The position numbers were made by a program, and so were the translations under genes. Below, piece by piece: positions 8,680 to 16,684 of a DNA stretch of 64,000 bases; positions within the stretch are counted from its first letter, which is position 1, and every line of letters begins with the position of its first letter. This stretch comes from Candidatus Uhrbacteria bacterium (lineage in GTDB: Bacteria; Patescibacteria; ABY1; SG8-24; UBA9934): NCBI GenBank assembly GCA_018664485.1, contig JABJOE010000006.1, forward strand, positions 62,001 to 126,000, read 5' to 3'. Under the pieces are notes generated by a model, which did not search any database, was not told the origin of the DNA, and saw only the letters and a program-made list of their open reading frames with translations.

Positions 8680-8895
8680 TTATTCAGTAACCTTAGCAGG
8701 TGCTTCGGCGTTTGAAAGCTGTGAGATACGTGTCATAAGTTGCGCAATGCGCTTACGAGTAACACGAACCTGTCTAACTTCCTTGAGCTGATTGACGGAA
8801 ATCTTTAATCGCAAATCATAAAGCTTCGCCTTTTCTTCTGAAAGCATCTTTCCGAGCTCGGTAACGCTCTTTTTGTTCAAATCTTTAAACAACAT
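8680..8895 (-). CDS. rpmC: 50S ribosomal protein L29
   Basis: 71 aa, two-helix hairpin protein with LNKKSVTELGKMLSEEKAKLYDLR and VRQVRVTRKRIAQLMT. Usual L29 size and place between rplP and rpsQ. Sits near the exit of the nascent-chain tunnel. Confidence 0.94.
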   Translation of the reverse strand: MLFKDLNKKSVTELGKMLSEEKAKLYDLRLKISVNQLKEVRQVRVTRKRIAQLMTRISQLSNAEAPAKVTE

Positions 8896-8898
8896 AGG

Positions 8899-9312
8899 CT
8901 AGATGCGCTTTATGAACTTCGTTTTAAGCGGAAGCTTGTGCATCGCAAGGCGGAAAGCCTCTCGAGCCTGCTCTTCCGTTACACCGTCTATTTCAAACAT
9001 GACAGTTCCAGCACGTACAGGTGTCATGAAGTAATCAACTCCACCTTTACCCTTACCCATCGGAGCTTCAGCACCGTGACTTGTAATAGGGTGATCGGGG
9101 AAAATACGGATCCAAATCTTACCACCACGCTTTACGTAACGAGTCATCGCACGACGCGCTGCCTCAATCTGACGTGACGTAATCCATGATTCCGTCATCG
9201 CCTTTAATCCGTAAGTACCAAAACATATCGTCGTCTTAGAAGTCGCAATGCGATCTCCTTTTGTGCGACGTTTATGCCACTTTCGAAATTTCATTTTCTT
9301 AGGCAACAACAT
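8899..9312 (-). CDS. rplP: 50S ribosomal protein L16
   Basis: 137 aa beginning MLLPKKMKFRKWHKRRTKG, with GLKAMTESWITSRQIEAARRAMTR and the Gly-rich MGKGKGGVDYF segment that approaches the peptidyl transferase region. Normal length. Confidence 0.97.
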   Translation of the reverse strand: MLLPKKMKFRKWHKRRTKGDRIATSKTTICFGTYGLKAMTESWITSRQIEAARRAMTRYVKRGGKIWIRIFPDHPITSHGAEAPMGKGKGGVDYFMTPVRAGTVMFEIDGVTEEQAREAFRLAMHKLPLKTKFIKRI

Positions 9313-9318
9313 ACAGTA

Positions 9319-10020
9319 CTAGTTACGCTTTCGTGGTTTTGGTTTCTCAATTGAGCTACCTTTTTTATCAGAAGCACTCTCTTCGAACACTTCACCTCTG
9401 TAGATCCAGACTTTAATTCCAATTGCTCCGTAGATAGTTCTTGCAGGAACACGAGCATAACTCACGTCTGCACGAAGGTTATGCAATGGGATTGATCCAT
9501 CGTGAACAATTTCCTTACGAGCAATATCTGCACCGTTAAGACGTCCAGAAACCTGAATCTTTACACCTTTCGCACCAGATTTCATAACGCGTTCACGCGC
9601 CATCTTCATTGAGCGACGGAATGGCAAACGACGTTCGATCTCTTGAGCTACCCCTTGAGCTACAACACGTGCAGATAGTGAAGGGTTCTTGATTTCCTGA
9701 ACATTGATGATGATATTCGTTCGTGTACCACGATAGAAGCGCTTTTTAAGCTCCTTCTTCAGGTCATTGATTCCAGCACCAGAACGTCCAATCACAACTC
9801 CAGGCTTAGCCGTGAAAATAGCGATCGTGATCTTCTCAGCGTTACGATCAATTTCGATATGATCAACACTTGCCTCTTTCAAACGAGTCATCAAATACTC
9901 ACGAATTCCAACATCGGCTCGCAAATTACTAATGTAATTATTGCGGTTACCAAACCATTTGGAATCCCACGAGTAAATCGTAGCCAAACGGAACACTTTT
10001 GGATGTATCTTTCGTCCCAT
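9319..10020 (-). CDS. rpsC: 30S ribosomal protein S3
   Basis: 233 aa. It contains the N-terminal domain, a KH type II domain with GVVIGRSGAGINDLKKEL, and the C-terminal S3 domain (GAKGVKIQVSGRLNGADIAR, TIYGAIGIKVWIYRGE). A short Lys/Arg tail ends the protein. S3 lines the mRNA entry channel. Confidence 0.97.
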   Translation of the reverse strand: MGRKIHPKVFRLATIYSWDSKWFGNRNNYISNLRADVGIREYLMTRLKEASVDHIEIDRNAEKITIAIFTAKPGVVIGRSGAGINDLKKELKKRFYRGTRTNIIINVQEIKNPSLSARVVAQGVAQEIERRLPFRRSMKMARERVMKSGAKGVKIQVSGRLNGADIARKEIVHDGSIPLHNLRADVSYARVPARTIYGAIGIKVWIYRGEVFEESASDKKGSSIEKPKPRKRN

Positions 10021-10023
10021 AGG

Positions 10024-10464
10024 TTATTTCTTCGTTGTTTTCTGTACTGGAGCCTTTTTGGCAACAGACTTCTTAGCTGCTTTTTTCTCTGCTGGCTTTT
10101 CAGCCTTTTCTACCTCTTTTACACCCTCTCCTTCCGGAGCTCCAACCTCAATCATAATGTGAGACATTCGCTTTCGGATCGGAGCTGAACGACCATGCGC
10201 ACGTGGGCGGTGACGATAGAATGTTGGTCCATCATCAACGGTCGCTGCAGTAATAACAAATCCAGTAGTATCAAGCTTGTTGTTATTTTTTGCGTTTGCC
10301 ATTGCTGAGTTCAATGCTTTCAAAACCGGTTCAGCGGCGTTCTTCTTTGAAAACAACAGTTGGTGACGAGCCATCTCGACCTCCATACCGCGCACCAAAT
10401 CAACCACAAGACGCGCCTTGCGTGGAGATACTCGAATATATTTTGCTGTTGCTTTAACGTTCAT
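10024..10464 (-). CDS. rplV: 50S ribosomal protein L22 with basic C-terminal tail
   Basis: 146 aa. The core (YIRVSPRKARLVVDLVRGM, ALNSAMANAKNN, the hairpin FYRHRPRAHGRSAPIRKRMSH) is standard L22. About 35 extra residues, alternating Lys, Ala and Glu, extend the C-terminus. Such tails recur on L23, S5 and L32 here. Confidence 0.96.
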   Translation of the reverse strand: MNVKATAKYIRVSPRKARLVVDLVRGMEVEMARHQLLFSKKNAAEPVLKALNSAMANAKNNNKLDTTGFVITAATVDDGPTFYRHRPRAHGRSAPIRKRMSHIMIEVGAPEGEGVKEVEKAEKPAEKKAAKKSVAKKAPVQKTTKK

Positions 10465-10469
10465 ACTTT

Positions 10470-10730
10470 TTATTTACCTCCTTTTCCACCGTGACGAACA
10501 AATTTTCGTGTTAGTGCGAACTCACCAAGTTTATGTCCAACCATGTTCTCAACGATTTTAACATCGATGAATTTCAATCCGTTATGCACAGATATGATCA
10601 ATCCAACCATCTTTGGAGAGATTGTTGATGAACGTGACCAGGTCTTAATCTTTGTACCTGGAGTCGCTGCAGCAACCTTCTTTTCCAATGAAGGGTAAAT
10701 GTATGGTCCTTTTTTTAGGCTTCTAGACAT
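10470..10730 (-). CDS. rpsS: 30S ribosomal protein S19
   Basis: 86 aa starting MSRSLKKGPYIYPSLEKK, with IKTWSRSSTISPKMVG and HKLGEFALTRKFVRHGGKGGK. Typical S19, standing between rplB and rplV. S19 sits in the head of the small subunit. Confidence 0.97.
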   Translation of the reverse strand: MSRSLKKGPYIYPSLEKKVAAATPGTKIKTWSRSSTISPKMVGLIISVHNGLKFIDVKIVENMVGHKLGEFALTRKFVRHGGKGGK

Positions 10731-10733
10731 AGG

Positions 10734-11570
10734 CTACTTTCGCTTTTTACGGCGGCTGATAATCATCTTGTCTGACTTACGCTTTCGGCGGGTCTTAACA
10801 CCACGAGCCAGTTTTCCGACATAAGTCTTAGGACCACGTCGTAGACCAATTGAGTTGCGACCTTCTCCACCACCATGAGGGTGGTCTACAGGGTTCATCG
10901 CCTTTCCTCGAACTGTTGGTCTCTTTCCACGATGTCGTGAGCGACCAGCCTTTCCCCAGCGAATCAATCGCCAGTCAGGATTTGATGTTGAACCGATTGA
11001 GGCCATACAAGTTGCAAGCACACGTCGCATCTCACCAGAAGGTAGGCGTAATGTTGCCCACTTCCCTTCAACCGCCAAAAGTGATGCGCTTGTTCCAGCT
11101 CCTCGCACAATCTGACCACCTCGGCCAGGCTGTAACTCAATGTTGTAAATGTTCATTCCAAGAGGGATCTTATCAAGTGGGAATCTACATCCTACTTGAG
11201 GATCTCCTTTTTCCTTTGAAGTAACGATCTTCATTCCGACTTCCAATCCCTGCGGTGACAAGATATATCGTTTCTCACCATCAGCGTATGAGATTAGTGC
11301 AACACGTGCACCACGGTTCGGATCATATTCGATCGTCTTTACTGTTGCTGGTACGTCGATTTTATCGAATTTCCAGTCAATCTGACGAACATGTCGCTTT
11401 GCTCCACCTCCACGGTGACGAACAGCGATTTTTCCGTGACTTCGTCCAGCCATCTGCTTCTTATGCTTAAGAAGCTTCTTGTGAGGCTTTGACGTAGTAA
11501 CATCATCAAACGTTTGGACACTCGACTTACGTCGTCCAGGTGTTGTTGGTTTGTGTACTCGGATACCCAT
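10734..11570 (-). CDS. rplB: 50S ribosomal protein L2
   Basis: 278 aa from the ATG at 11570 (MGIRVHKPTTPGRRKSSVQ). The open frame runs 39 codons further upstream into rplW, but the family start and the junction with the rplW stop at 11572 fix it here. The core motifs GRSHGKIAVRHRGGGAKRHVR and NPVDHPHGGGEGR are intact, including the conserved His near the peptidyl transferase centre. Confidence 0.96.
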   Translation of the reverse strand: MGIRVHKPTTPGRRKSSVQTFDDVTTSKPHKKLLKHKKQMAGRSHGKIAVRHRGGGAKRHVRQIDWKFDKIDVPATVKTIEYDPNRGARVALISYADGEKRYILSPQGLEVGMKIVTSKEKGDPQVGCRFPLDKIPLGMNIYNIELQPGRGGQIVRGAGTSASLLAVEGKWATLRLPSGEMRRVLATCMASIGSTSNPDWRLIRWGKAGRSRHRGKRPTVRGKAMNPVDHPHGGGEGRNSIGLRRGPKTYVGKLARGVKTRRKRKSDKMIISRRKKRK

Positions 11571-11571
11571 A

Positions 11572-12012
11572 TTATACTCCTTCAAAGATATCAATGTGTG
11601 ATCCTTCAGGTAGTGTGATGATCGCTTTCTTCCAGTCGCTACGTTTTCCCATAGTTTTTCCAAAACGCTTGCGCTTTCCACGAACATTCATCACATTCAC
11701 TTTTGTTGGGACAACATTGTAAAGTGCGTTAATCGCGTTACGGATAGCGACACGATTTGCGCCCGTTGCAACACGCAACACTAGAATGTTCTTGTCAGAC
11801 AACATTGCAGTCTTTTCCGTAACAAGAGGTCCAAGCAAAACTTCATGAGCTTTTGCAAGCGCCTCAAGTGAAGAGTCGTTCTTCTTTTTTGCTGTCTTTT
11901 TTGTAACCGAAGCCTTCTTCGCAACCTTTTTGGCTGCTGGCTTTTTAGCTACCTGCTCTACCTTAGGAGGTCGAGCTTCGTTTTTTTCAGTTTTCTTATT
12001 GAAAATTCCCAT
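11572..12012 (-). CDS. rplW: 50S ribosomal protein L23 with Lys/Ala-rich N-terminal extension
   Basis: 146 aa. The L23 fold starts near residue 55 (LLGPLVTEKTAMLSDKN) and includes ANRVAIRNAINALYNV and VNVMNVRGKRKRFG. The preceding 50 residues are a basic extension with AKKPAAKKVAKKA-like runs, absent from most L23 proteins. L23 is the SRP and trigger-factor docking site at the tunnel exit. Confidence 0.95.
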   Translation of the reverse strand: MGIFNKKTEKNEARPPKVEQVAKKPAAKKVAKKASVTKKTAKKKNDSSLEALAKAHEVLLGPLVTEKTAMLSDKNILVLRVATGANRVAIRNAINALYNVVPTKVNVMNVRGKRKRFGKTMGKRSDWKKAIITLPEGSHIDIFEGV

Positions 12013-12014
12013 AT

Positions 12015-12644
12015 CTATGCGAAGTGTGAAACCATTTTTTCAATCGCTGCCTTTGAAGCAATGATGTACTGGTAACGAGCAAGATCACGAACATTCAAGC
12101 TTTCTGCACCGATCGTTTCGGTTCGCTGAAGATTCTGTGCTCCACGAATCATAGATTCGTCACCCTTTACAGTAACAATAAGAGCCGTATTCTTTGCTCC
12201 TGGCAACTTCTGTCGCATCTCTGCAACAACCTTTGTCTTTGCCTCAGCCATGTCAAACGTATCAAGTGCAATGAACCTATCGTCTGCAACCTTATCAGTT
12301 AGCATCATTGCCAACGCCTTTCGCTTAGCTTTCTTGTTGATCTTCTTTGAAAAGTTACGCAAAAGGTTAGGACCAAAAGTCACACCACCACCAATCCAAA
12401 TCGGTGATCGTCGAGAACCGTGTCGCGCACGACCTGTTCCCTTCTGCTTCCAAGGCTTACGTCCACCACCACGCACAGCAGATCGATCTTTCGTATTCGC
12501 ACGAATGATTCGGGCGTTTGCACGCTGCGCAATAATAGCCTGGTGAACTAGCTCAGGAGATACCTCTACACCAAACAATGTATCAGGCAGTTCCTGTACT
12601 CCAGCTTTGGTTCCGTCCATTTTGTATAGATCTACGCTCGCCAT
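12015..12644 (-). CDS. rplD: 50S ribosomal protein L4
   Basis: 209 aa with the extended-loop motif RGGGRKPWKQKGTGRARHGSRRSPIW and the C-terminal core LNVRDLARYQYIIASKAAIEK. In other bacteria L4 also represses its own S10 operon. Overlaps the end of rplC by 13 bp. Confidence 0.97.
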   Translation of the reverse strand: MASVDLYKMDGTKAGVQELPDTLFGVEVSPELVHQAIIAQRANARIIRANTKDRSAVRGGGRKPWKQKGTGRARHGSRRSPIWIGGGVTFGPNLLRNFSKKINKKAKRKALAMMLTDKVADDRFIALDTFDMAEAKTKVVAEMRQKLPGAKNTALIVTVKGDESMIRGAQNLQRTETIGAESLNVRDLARYQYIIASKAAIEKMVSHFA

Positions 12645-13252
12645 ACGTCTCCGTTAGATGCTGCAATAATTACGTAACCTCCGCGTGCACCTGGAATTGC
12701 TCCTTTTACAGCAATAATGTTTTCTTTTTCGTTTACTTGAACTACTTCAAGGTTTTGAACCGTTACCTGTTGTCCACCCATGCGACCTCCCATGCGAGTC
12801 CCTTTAAAGACACGCTGAGCACCGGTAGCACCAATAGAACCAGGCATACGTAGCTGATCTTTGTGACCATGAGACGCAGGTCCACCTTTGAACCCATGAC
12901 GTTTCACAACACCTTGGAATCCTTTTCCTTTAGCTGTTCCAATAACATTGACCGTTTCCCCTACCTCAAAGGCAGAAGCGACAACCTTGTCTCCTCTTGC
13001 TGGAGCTTCTCCGTCAATCGGAAACTCTTTTACAAAGGCAAATGCTCCAAGCTCCTTCCAATCCTCAAGCTGAGGTTTTGAAACGCTCTTCTTTGAACCA
13101 AATCCCAATGTAGCTGTTTGGACACCAGCTTGGTTTGTACGTACTTGCGTAATCGTACATGGCCCAGCCTGAATCAACGTGACCGGTACAACCGTTCCGT
13201 CTTCTCCAAAGACCTGAGTCATTTCAATTTTTCGTCCTAAAATTGCTTTCAT
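12632..13252 (-). CDS. rplC: 50S ribosomal protein L3
   Basis: 206 aa beginning MKAILGRKIEMTQVFGEDG, with GFQGVVKRHGFKGGPASHGHK and MPGSIGATGAQRVFKGTRMGGRMG around the conserved tip loop. Unusually, it is separated from rpsJ by a 440-bp noncoding spacer that carries a terminator, so it may head its own transcript. A possible promoter on the minus strand is TTGCAT, 17 bp, TAAAAA at about 13312-13340; this is weak. Confidence 0.96.
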   Translation of the reverse strand: MKAILGRKIEMTQVFGEDGTVVPVTLIQAGPCTITQVRTNQAGVQTATLGFGSKKSVSKPQLEDWKELGAFAFVKEFPIDGEAPARGDKVVASAFEVGETVNVIGTAKGKGFQGVVKRHGFKGGPASHGHKDQLRMPGSIGATGAQRVFKGTRMGGRMGGQQVTVQNLEVVQVNEKENIIAVKGAIPGARGGYVIIAASNGDVWRA

Positions 13253-13357
13253 ATTCTCATGCTGACAGTGGAATCGCGGTTACTCCCCAATTCTTGATCA
13301 GTAATATTTGTTCGAACTTTTTACACGATCACAACTGATAATGCAAATGATGCGAAC

Positions 13358-13397
13358 AAAAAACGAGAAGGCGTTCAATGAACGACACTCCCGCCTT
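13358..13397 (-). terminator. Intrinsic terminator/attenuator inside the S10 operon, before rplC
   Basis: On the minus strand AAGGCG...CGCCTT encloses an inner CGTTC-ATT-GAACG hairpin, followed by CTCG and six T. It lies about 105 bp upstream of rplC. It could end a tuf-rpsJ transcript or attenuate entry into the rplC-secY genes. Confidence 0.6.
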
Positions 13398-13568
13398 ACA
13401 CAAATATAGTGTTAGGCATGTTTTAATTTCTCAAATGGCGGGTCCCTTTCTAGTGCACCTTACGGCGCCCCTCCGTACGAAGCGGCGAGAAGGTTTTCCT
13501 CGGCAATGCCTTGGATCTTTCTTCTCGGTCCGAGTTGGGAGAGTGTGTAGTGAGTATAAATCTCTTTG

Positions 13569-13692
13569 TAGGACTCACAGATTTGAGTTCAATTTCGGTG
13601 CACAGGATGTCAGCGCCGGAGCCGTACTCAAGGTACGGTGACTAAATGAAAGGCTCCTGTAAGCCGGAAGTGGACCAAAGCTGTGAGTCCTA
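13569..13692. ncRNA. Structured element F (ATTTG/CAAAT family) between rpsJ and rplC
   Basis: A perfect 12-bp inverted repeat, TAGGACTCACAG ... CTGTGAGTCCTA, closes the element. Inside are ATTTGAGTTC / GTGGACCAAA and a hairpin CCGTACtcaAGGTACGG followed by TGAC. The order of motifs on the plus strand matches elements at 31655, 39149 (minus) and 54727. The surrounding operon is on the minus strand, where the element begins 4 nt after the rpsJ stop. Orientation is therefore uncertain. Confidence 0.55.
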
Positions 13693-13695
13693 ACT

Positions 13696-14025
13696 TTACA
13701 TTTTGATTTCAATGTCTACTCCTGCTGGTAGATTGAGTGACATCAATGAACTGATTGTGCTTTCACTAGGACTGAGAATATCAATCAATCGCTTGTGAAT
13801 ACGCATCTCATACTGATCACGAGACTTTTTGTGCACAAAGGTCGAACGGTTAACCGTGAAACGACGCTTTTCAGTTGGCAATGGAACAGGCCCTAGGGTC
13901 TGCGCTCCAGTGCGCTGTGCAGTCTTCATGATCGTCTCACAAGCCGTGTCGATCAACTTGTGATCATACGCACGGATCTTGATACGAATGCGCTGTTTTG
14001 TTTCTTTGTCTGTTTTTGCGGTCAT
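13696..14025 (-). CDS. rpsJ: 30S ribosomal protein S10
   Basis: 109 aa from the ATG at 14025 (MTAKTDKETKQRIRIKIRAYD). A longer frame exists, but S10 proteins begin at about this point. LGPVPLPTEKRRFTVNRSTFVHKKSRDQYEMR (in segments) and the end LPAGVDIEIKM are canonical. S10 also partners NusB in antitermination, and nusB in this window is broken. The gene follows tuf and is separated from rplC by the structured spacer. Confidence 0.95.
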   Translation of the reverse strand: MTAKTDKETKQRIRIKIRAYDHKLIDTACETIMKTAQRTGAQTLGPVPLPTEKRRFTVNRSTFVHKKSRDQYEMRIHKRLIDILSPSESTISSLMSLNLPAGVDIEIKM

Positions 14026-14050
14026 AGAAGGTACGATTTCAACGATAAGT

Positions 14051-14076
14051 GGGGAAGGCCGCAAGCGGACTTCCCC
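14051..14076 (-). promoter_or_regulatory. Strong hairpin between tuf and rpsJ
   Basis: GGGGAAGgCCGC-aa-GCGGaCTTCCCC is a near-perfect 12-bp stem (one mismatch) in the 61-bp tuf-rpsJ gap. No T run follows on the minus strand, so it is not a standard terminator. It may be a processing site or a block that lowers read-through from the abundant tuf mRNA. Confidence 0.6.
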
Positions 14077-14086
14077 AAAATATCTC

Positions 14087-15265
14087 TTATTCTATAATCT
14101 TTGTTACAACTCCAGCTCCAACTGTTCGTCCACCCTCTCGGATAGCGAAACGCATCTCGTCTTCCATAGCAACAGTCTTACCAAGTTCAACAGTAACGTT
14201 AACTGTATCTCCAGGCATAACCATCTCAGAACCTTCCGGTAGAGCTACGATATCTCCAGTAACATCCGTTGTTCGAATGTAGAACTGTGGCTTGTAACCT
14301 TTGAAAAATGGCTTGTGTCGTCCACCCTCTTCCTTTGTCAAAGCGTAAATCTTTGCTTCGAACTTTGTGTGTGGCTTAACAGTACCAGGAGCAGAAAGCA
14401 CCATTCCGCGCTCAATGTCATCCTTCTTAACACCACGCAATAGGATTCCAGCGTTGTCTCCAGCCATACCTTGGTCGAGGTTCTTGTTGAACATCTCAAC
14501 TCCAGTAACAACTGTCTTTGAAGTTTCTCGCAAACCAACGATTTCTACTTCTTCGTTTACGTTTACGATTCCACGTTCAATTCGACCAGTAACAACCGTT
14601 CCACGACCTTCAATAGAGAAAACGTCCTCAATTGGCATCATGAATGGCTTTTCAGTCTCACGCTTTGGCTCAGGGATGTACTCATCCAAAGACTTTACAA
14701 GCTCTTTGATTGGTCCCTCAGCGTCTCCACCGTCCTCGATAGCCTTTAGAGCAGATCCACGGATGATTGGTGTCTCATCTCCAGGGTATTCGTACTGCTT
14801 AAGAAGATCGCGAACCTCCTCTTCAACTAGGTCGATCAACTCAGGATCGTCAACCATGTCAACTTTATTCAAGAAAACTACGATTGCCGGCACTCCAACC
14901 TGACGAGCAAGAAGGATGTGCTCACGCGTCTGAGGCATAGGACCGTCAGCAGCTGATACAACCAAAATTGCACCATCCATCTGAGCAGCACCTGTAATCA
15001 TGTTCTTCACGTAGTCCGCGTGACCTGGACAGTCAACGTGAGCATAGTGACGAGCCTCTGACTCATACTCCACGTGTGAAGTAGAAATAGTAATACCACG
15101 CTCCTTCTCTTCTGGAGCATTGTCGATTTGGTCAAAAGCCTTCGTCTGAGAATCAGGTGAGAAGATCTTTGACAAAGCAGCCGTCAACGTAGTCTTACCG
15201 TGGTCAACGTGACCAATAGTACCAACGTTTACGTTTGGCTTACTGCGAACAAACTGTTCTGCCAT
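14087..15265 (-). CDS. tuf: Elongation factor Tu
   Basis: 392 aa. The GTPase motifs GHVDHGKTTL, DCPGHADY and NKVDM are followed by domains 2 and 3 (GRGTVVTGRIERG, ending GAGVVTKIIE). It delivers aminoacyl-tRNA to the ribosome. It is preceded by a good promoter (15342-15370) and a leader with a TATCAG/CTGATA hairpin, and directly precedes rpsJ. Confidence 0.98.
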   Translation of the reverse strand: MAEQFVRSKPNVNVGTIGHVDHGKTTLTAALSKIFSPDSQTKAFDQIDNAPEEKERGITISTSHVEYESEARHYAHVDCPGHADYVKNMITGAAQMDGAILVVSAADGPMPQTREHILLARQVGVPAIVVFLNKVDMVDDPELIDLVEEEVRDLLKQYEYPGDETPIIRGSALKAIEDGGDAEGPIKELVKSLDEYIPEPKRETEKPFMMPIEDVFSIEGRGTVVTGRIERGIVNVNEEVEIVGLRETSKTVVTGVEMFNKNLDQGMAGDNAGILLRGVKKDDIERGMVLSAPGTVKPHTKFEAKIYALTKEEGGRHKPFFKGYKPQFYIRTTDVTGDIVALPEGSEMVMPGDTVNVTVELGKTVAMEDEMRFAIREGGRTVGAGVVTKIIE

Positions 15266-15306
15266 ATAAAATAGTTATTACCCTAGGGGGTGGGTTTTTA
15301 ATGGTA

Positions 15307-15334
15307 TCAGCGCCTAAATCAGCCCTGATACAAG
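15307..15334 (-). promoter_or_regulatory. Hairpin in the tuf 5' leader
   Basis: The inverted repeat GTATCAG ... CTGATAC lies about 45-70 nt upstream of the tuf ATG and just downstream of its predicted promoter. It is a candidate mRNA-stabilising or control hairpin. Confidence 0.4.
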
Positions 15335-15341
15335 CGCGGAG

Positions 15342-15370
15342 ACTATAACAAAATCTAGCTTTTCTTGCAA
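15342..15370 (-). promoter_or_regulatory. Promoter of tuf (TTGCAA-17-TATAGT)
   Basis: On the minus strand a -35 TTGCAA (15365-15370) and a -10 TATAGT (15342-15347) are exactly 17 bp apart. Transcription would start about 70 nt upstream of the tuf ATG. Confidence 0.7.
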
Positions 15371-15491
15371 GTCCCTGGCGTACATATCCTGTGGAAGAAC
15401 CCTGCGTTTGGAAAAATGGCCAATATAAGCAGAATACACAACCTGTAATGTAGCCATTTTCAAATTGCCTAAAAACCGGCTTTTTAAGTCT

Positions 15492-15914
15492 TTACTCAAT
15501 CGGTTCAAGATAGAACTGCTCTTCACCTAGATCATCCGCTTTTGCAGACCCTTGATCTGGTGCCTCGGGTATTGGAGGGTCAAATGGAACGTCCTCAACA
15601 GTCACTTCAGGGGCTTCAGATACAGCCTCTTCTCCAGGGAATGGAAGGTCTTGGTCCATTTCTTGCAAAGGGACCTCGTCAGGCACGCTGTACTCAGTGT
15701 TTTTCATCGTTTCTTCCGAAGAATATGGCCAATCTTCGTCAATAAATTCACCATCAACCTCTTCTTCACCCATAATGAGGCCGTCAACCATGGCTTCATA
15801 GGTCTCCAAAGGAAGCAAAACAGCCGGTTCATCACCATCTTGATCGGTAACAATTACTGGTGAGCCGGTTTTCTTTGCTAGGCGAAGTAGTCGTTGCATT
15901 GTTTGTTTATCCAT
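15492..15914 (-). CDS. Orphan Phd/YefM-like antitoxin-type protein with acidic tail
   Basis: 140 aa from MDKQTMQRLLRLAKKTGSPVIVTDQ. Residues 1-45 resemble the Phd/YefM DNA-binding fold (a short helix, a strand 'SPVIVTDQDGDEPAVLLPLETYEAM' in pieces). The remaining ~95 residues are very acidic and rich in Pro and Glu, with no known domain. No toxin gene lies on either side, only tuf and a receiver-domain gene. Upstream TTGACG-17-AAGATG ends 7 nt before the ATG, suggesting a leaderless mRNA. It may be a transcription regulator rather than an antitoxin. Confidence 0.55.
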   Translation of the reverse strand: MDKQTMQRLLRLAKKTGSPVIVTDQDGDEPAVLLPLETYEAMVDGLIMGEEEVDGEFIDEDWPYSSEETMKNTEYSVPDEVPLQEMDQDLPFPGEEAVSEAPEVTVEDVPFDPPIPEAPDQGSAKADDLGEEQFYLEPIE

Positions 15915-15977
15915 ATAGCCGCATCTTAATCGAAGGAGAGATAACGTCAAGACGTAAAGTTACTTATATGCACAAAT

Positions 15978-15999
15978 CCCCCAGCGCAAGCGCCGAGGG
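15978..15999 (-). terminator. GC-rich hairpin, probable terminator of the receiver-domain gene
   Basis: On the minus strand CCCTCGGCGC-tt-GCGCTGGGGG forms a stem with one mismatch, followed by ATTTGT. It lies about 115 bp beyond the stop of the 16116-16592 gene. Confidence 0.45.
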
Positions 16000-16050
16000 A
16001 AGAACGTGCCATTTAATGGCAAAGTTGTGACTCAGATACTAGGTCGATCG

Positions 16051-16085
16051 TTTTCGCATATGCAGTTACGCTGCGTATGCGAAAA
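16051..16085. repeat. Long palindrome TTTTCGCATA...TATGCGAAAA
   Basis: A 35-bp near-perfect inverted repeat with inner arms GCAG and CTGC. The T run is at the 5' side on both strands, which is opposite to an intrinsic terminator. It lies between the Phd-like gene and the receiver gene. It may be a protein-binding site or a mobile-element end. Confidence 0.5.
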
Positions 16086-16115
16086 TTACCGTTCTATTCC
16101 GATTTGGGCCTGGAC

Positions 16116-16592
16116 TCAGCTCTTTGGAGCCTGAATTGACGGCTGTTTCGGGAGCCACTCAGCAAGAGTGAGAAGAACGAACGGGGGAAGCTTCCCTCTC
16201 GTGACGAGCATGGTGACGATCATCGCCACCAAGACAGCCCGGGCGATCGGCTTACTTCCGAACAGCACACCAGCAGGAACCAGCGTACTGTGAAGCCCTG
16301 TCTGCATGAGAAATGGAATCCCGTGACGTCCGATCACGCCAGACGATTCCCTGAGAAACTCAGGCCCGCCCATGCGGTTCATACTGACGTCACACAGGAT
16401 GAAATCGATCTCCGATCCTCGATCGGCCACGACCGCCATAGCATCCGTTCCGTCTTCCACCAGAATGACCTCGCCAATGGCGATGTCCAAAGCCTCGAAT
16501 GTACGACGCAGCATGCGTTCCATGCCGCGCAGAATCGCCCCCTCATCGTCAACGACGAGAAAACAGATAGGTCTGGGTTCACCAGTATTCAT
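16116..16592 (-). CDS. Stand-alone response-regulator receiver domain protein
   Basis: 158 aa from an ATG with a strong SD (GGAGG, 7 nt upstream). The receiver residues are complete: D15 D16 (VVDDE), phospho-acceptor D68 (LCDVSM), T98 (MQTG) and K114-P115 (GSKP). No output domain follows, only a hydrophobic helix and a short tail (about residues 118-158). No histidine kinase is nearby. The gene is richer in G+C than fusA or tuf, has its own promoter (16641-16669) and resembles seven other single-gene units in the window. Confidence 0.75.
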   Translation of the reverse strand: MNTGEPRPICFLVVDDEGAILRGMERMLRRTFEALDIAIGEVILVEDGTDAMAVVADRGSEIDFILCDVSMNRMGGPEFLRESSGVIGRHGIPFLMQTGLHSTLVPAGVLFGSKPIARAVLVAMIVTMLVTRGKLPPFVLLTLAEWLPKQPSIQAPKS

Positions 16593-16640
16593 TTCTCTAC
16601 CTCCAGATTCGCATACACCAACACGGCGCATGACTGAGCA

Positions 16641-16669
16641 TAATGCCATATTATATGGCTTTTGTCAAT
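16641..16669 (-). promoter_or_regulatory. Promoter of the receiver-domain gene (TTGACA-17-CATTAT)
   Basis: On the minus strand TTGACA (16664-16669) and CATTAT (16641-16646) are 17 bp apart. It shares the TTGACAAAA-xCC-TATA spacer style with promoters at 30990 and 48871. Confidence 0.55.
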
Positions 16670-16684
16670 CCCCACCCTACAAAC

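Noticed and set aside
15470..15486. AAAAAGCCGG...TTTTT as a terminator after the Phd-like gene
   Set aside because: The stem is only A-T pairs around GCCGG and could not be told from chance.
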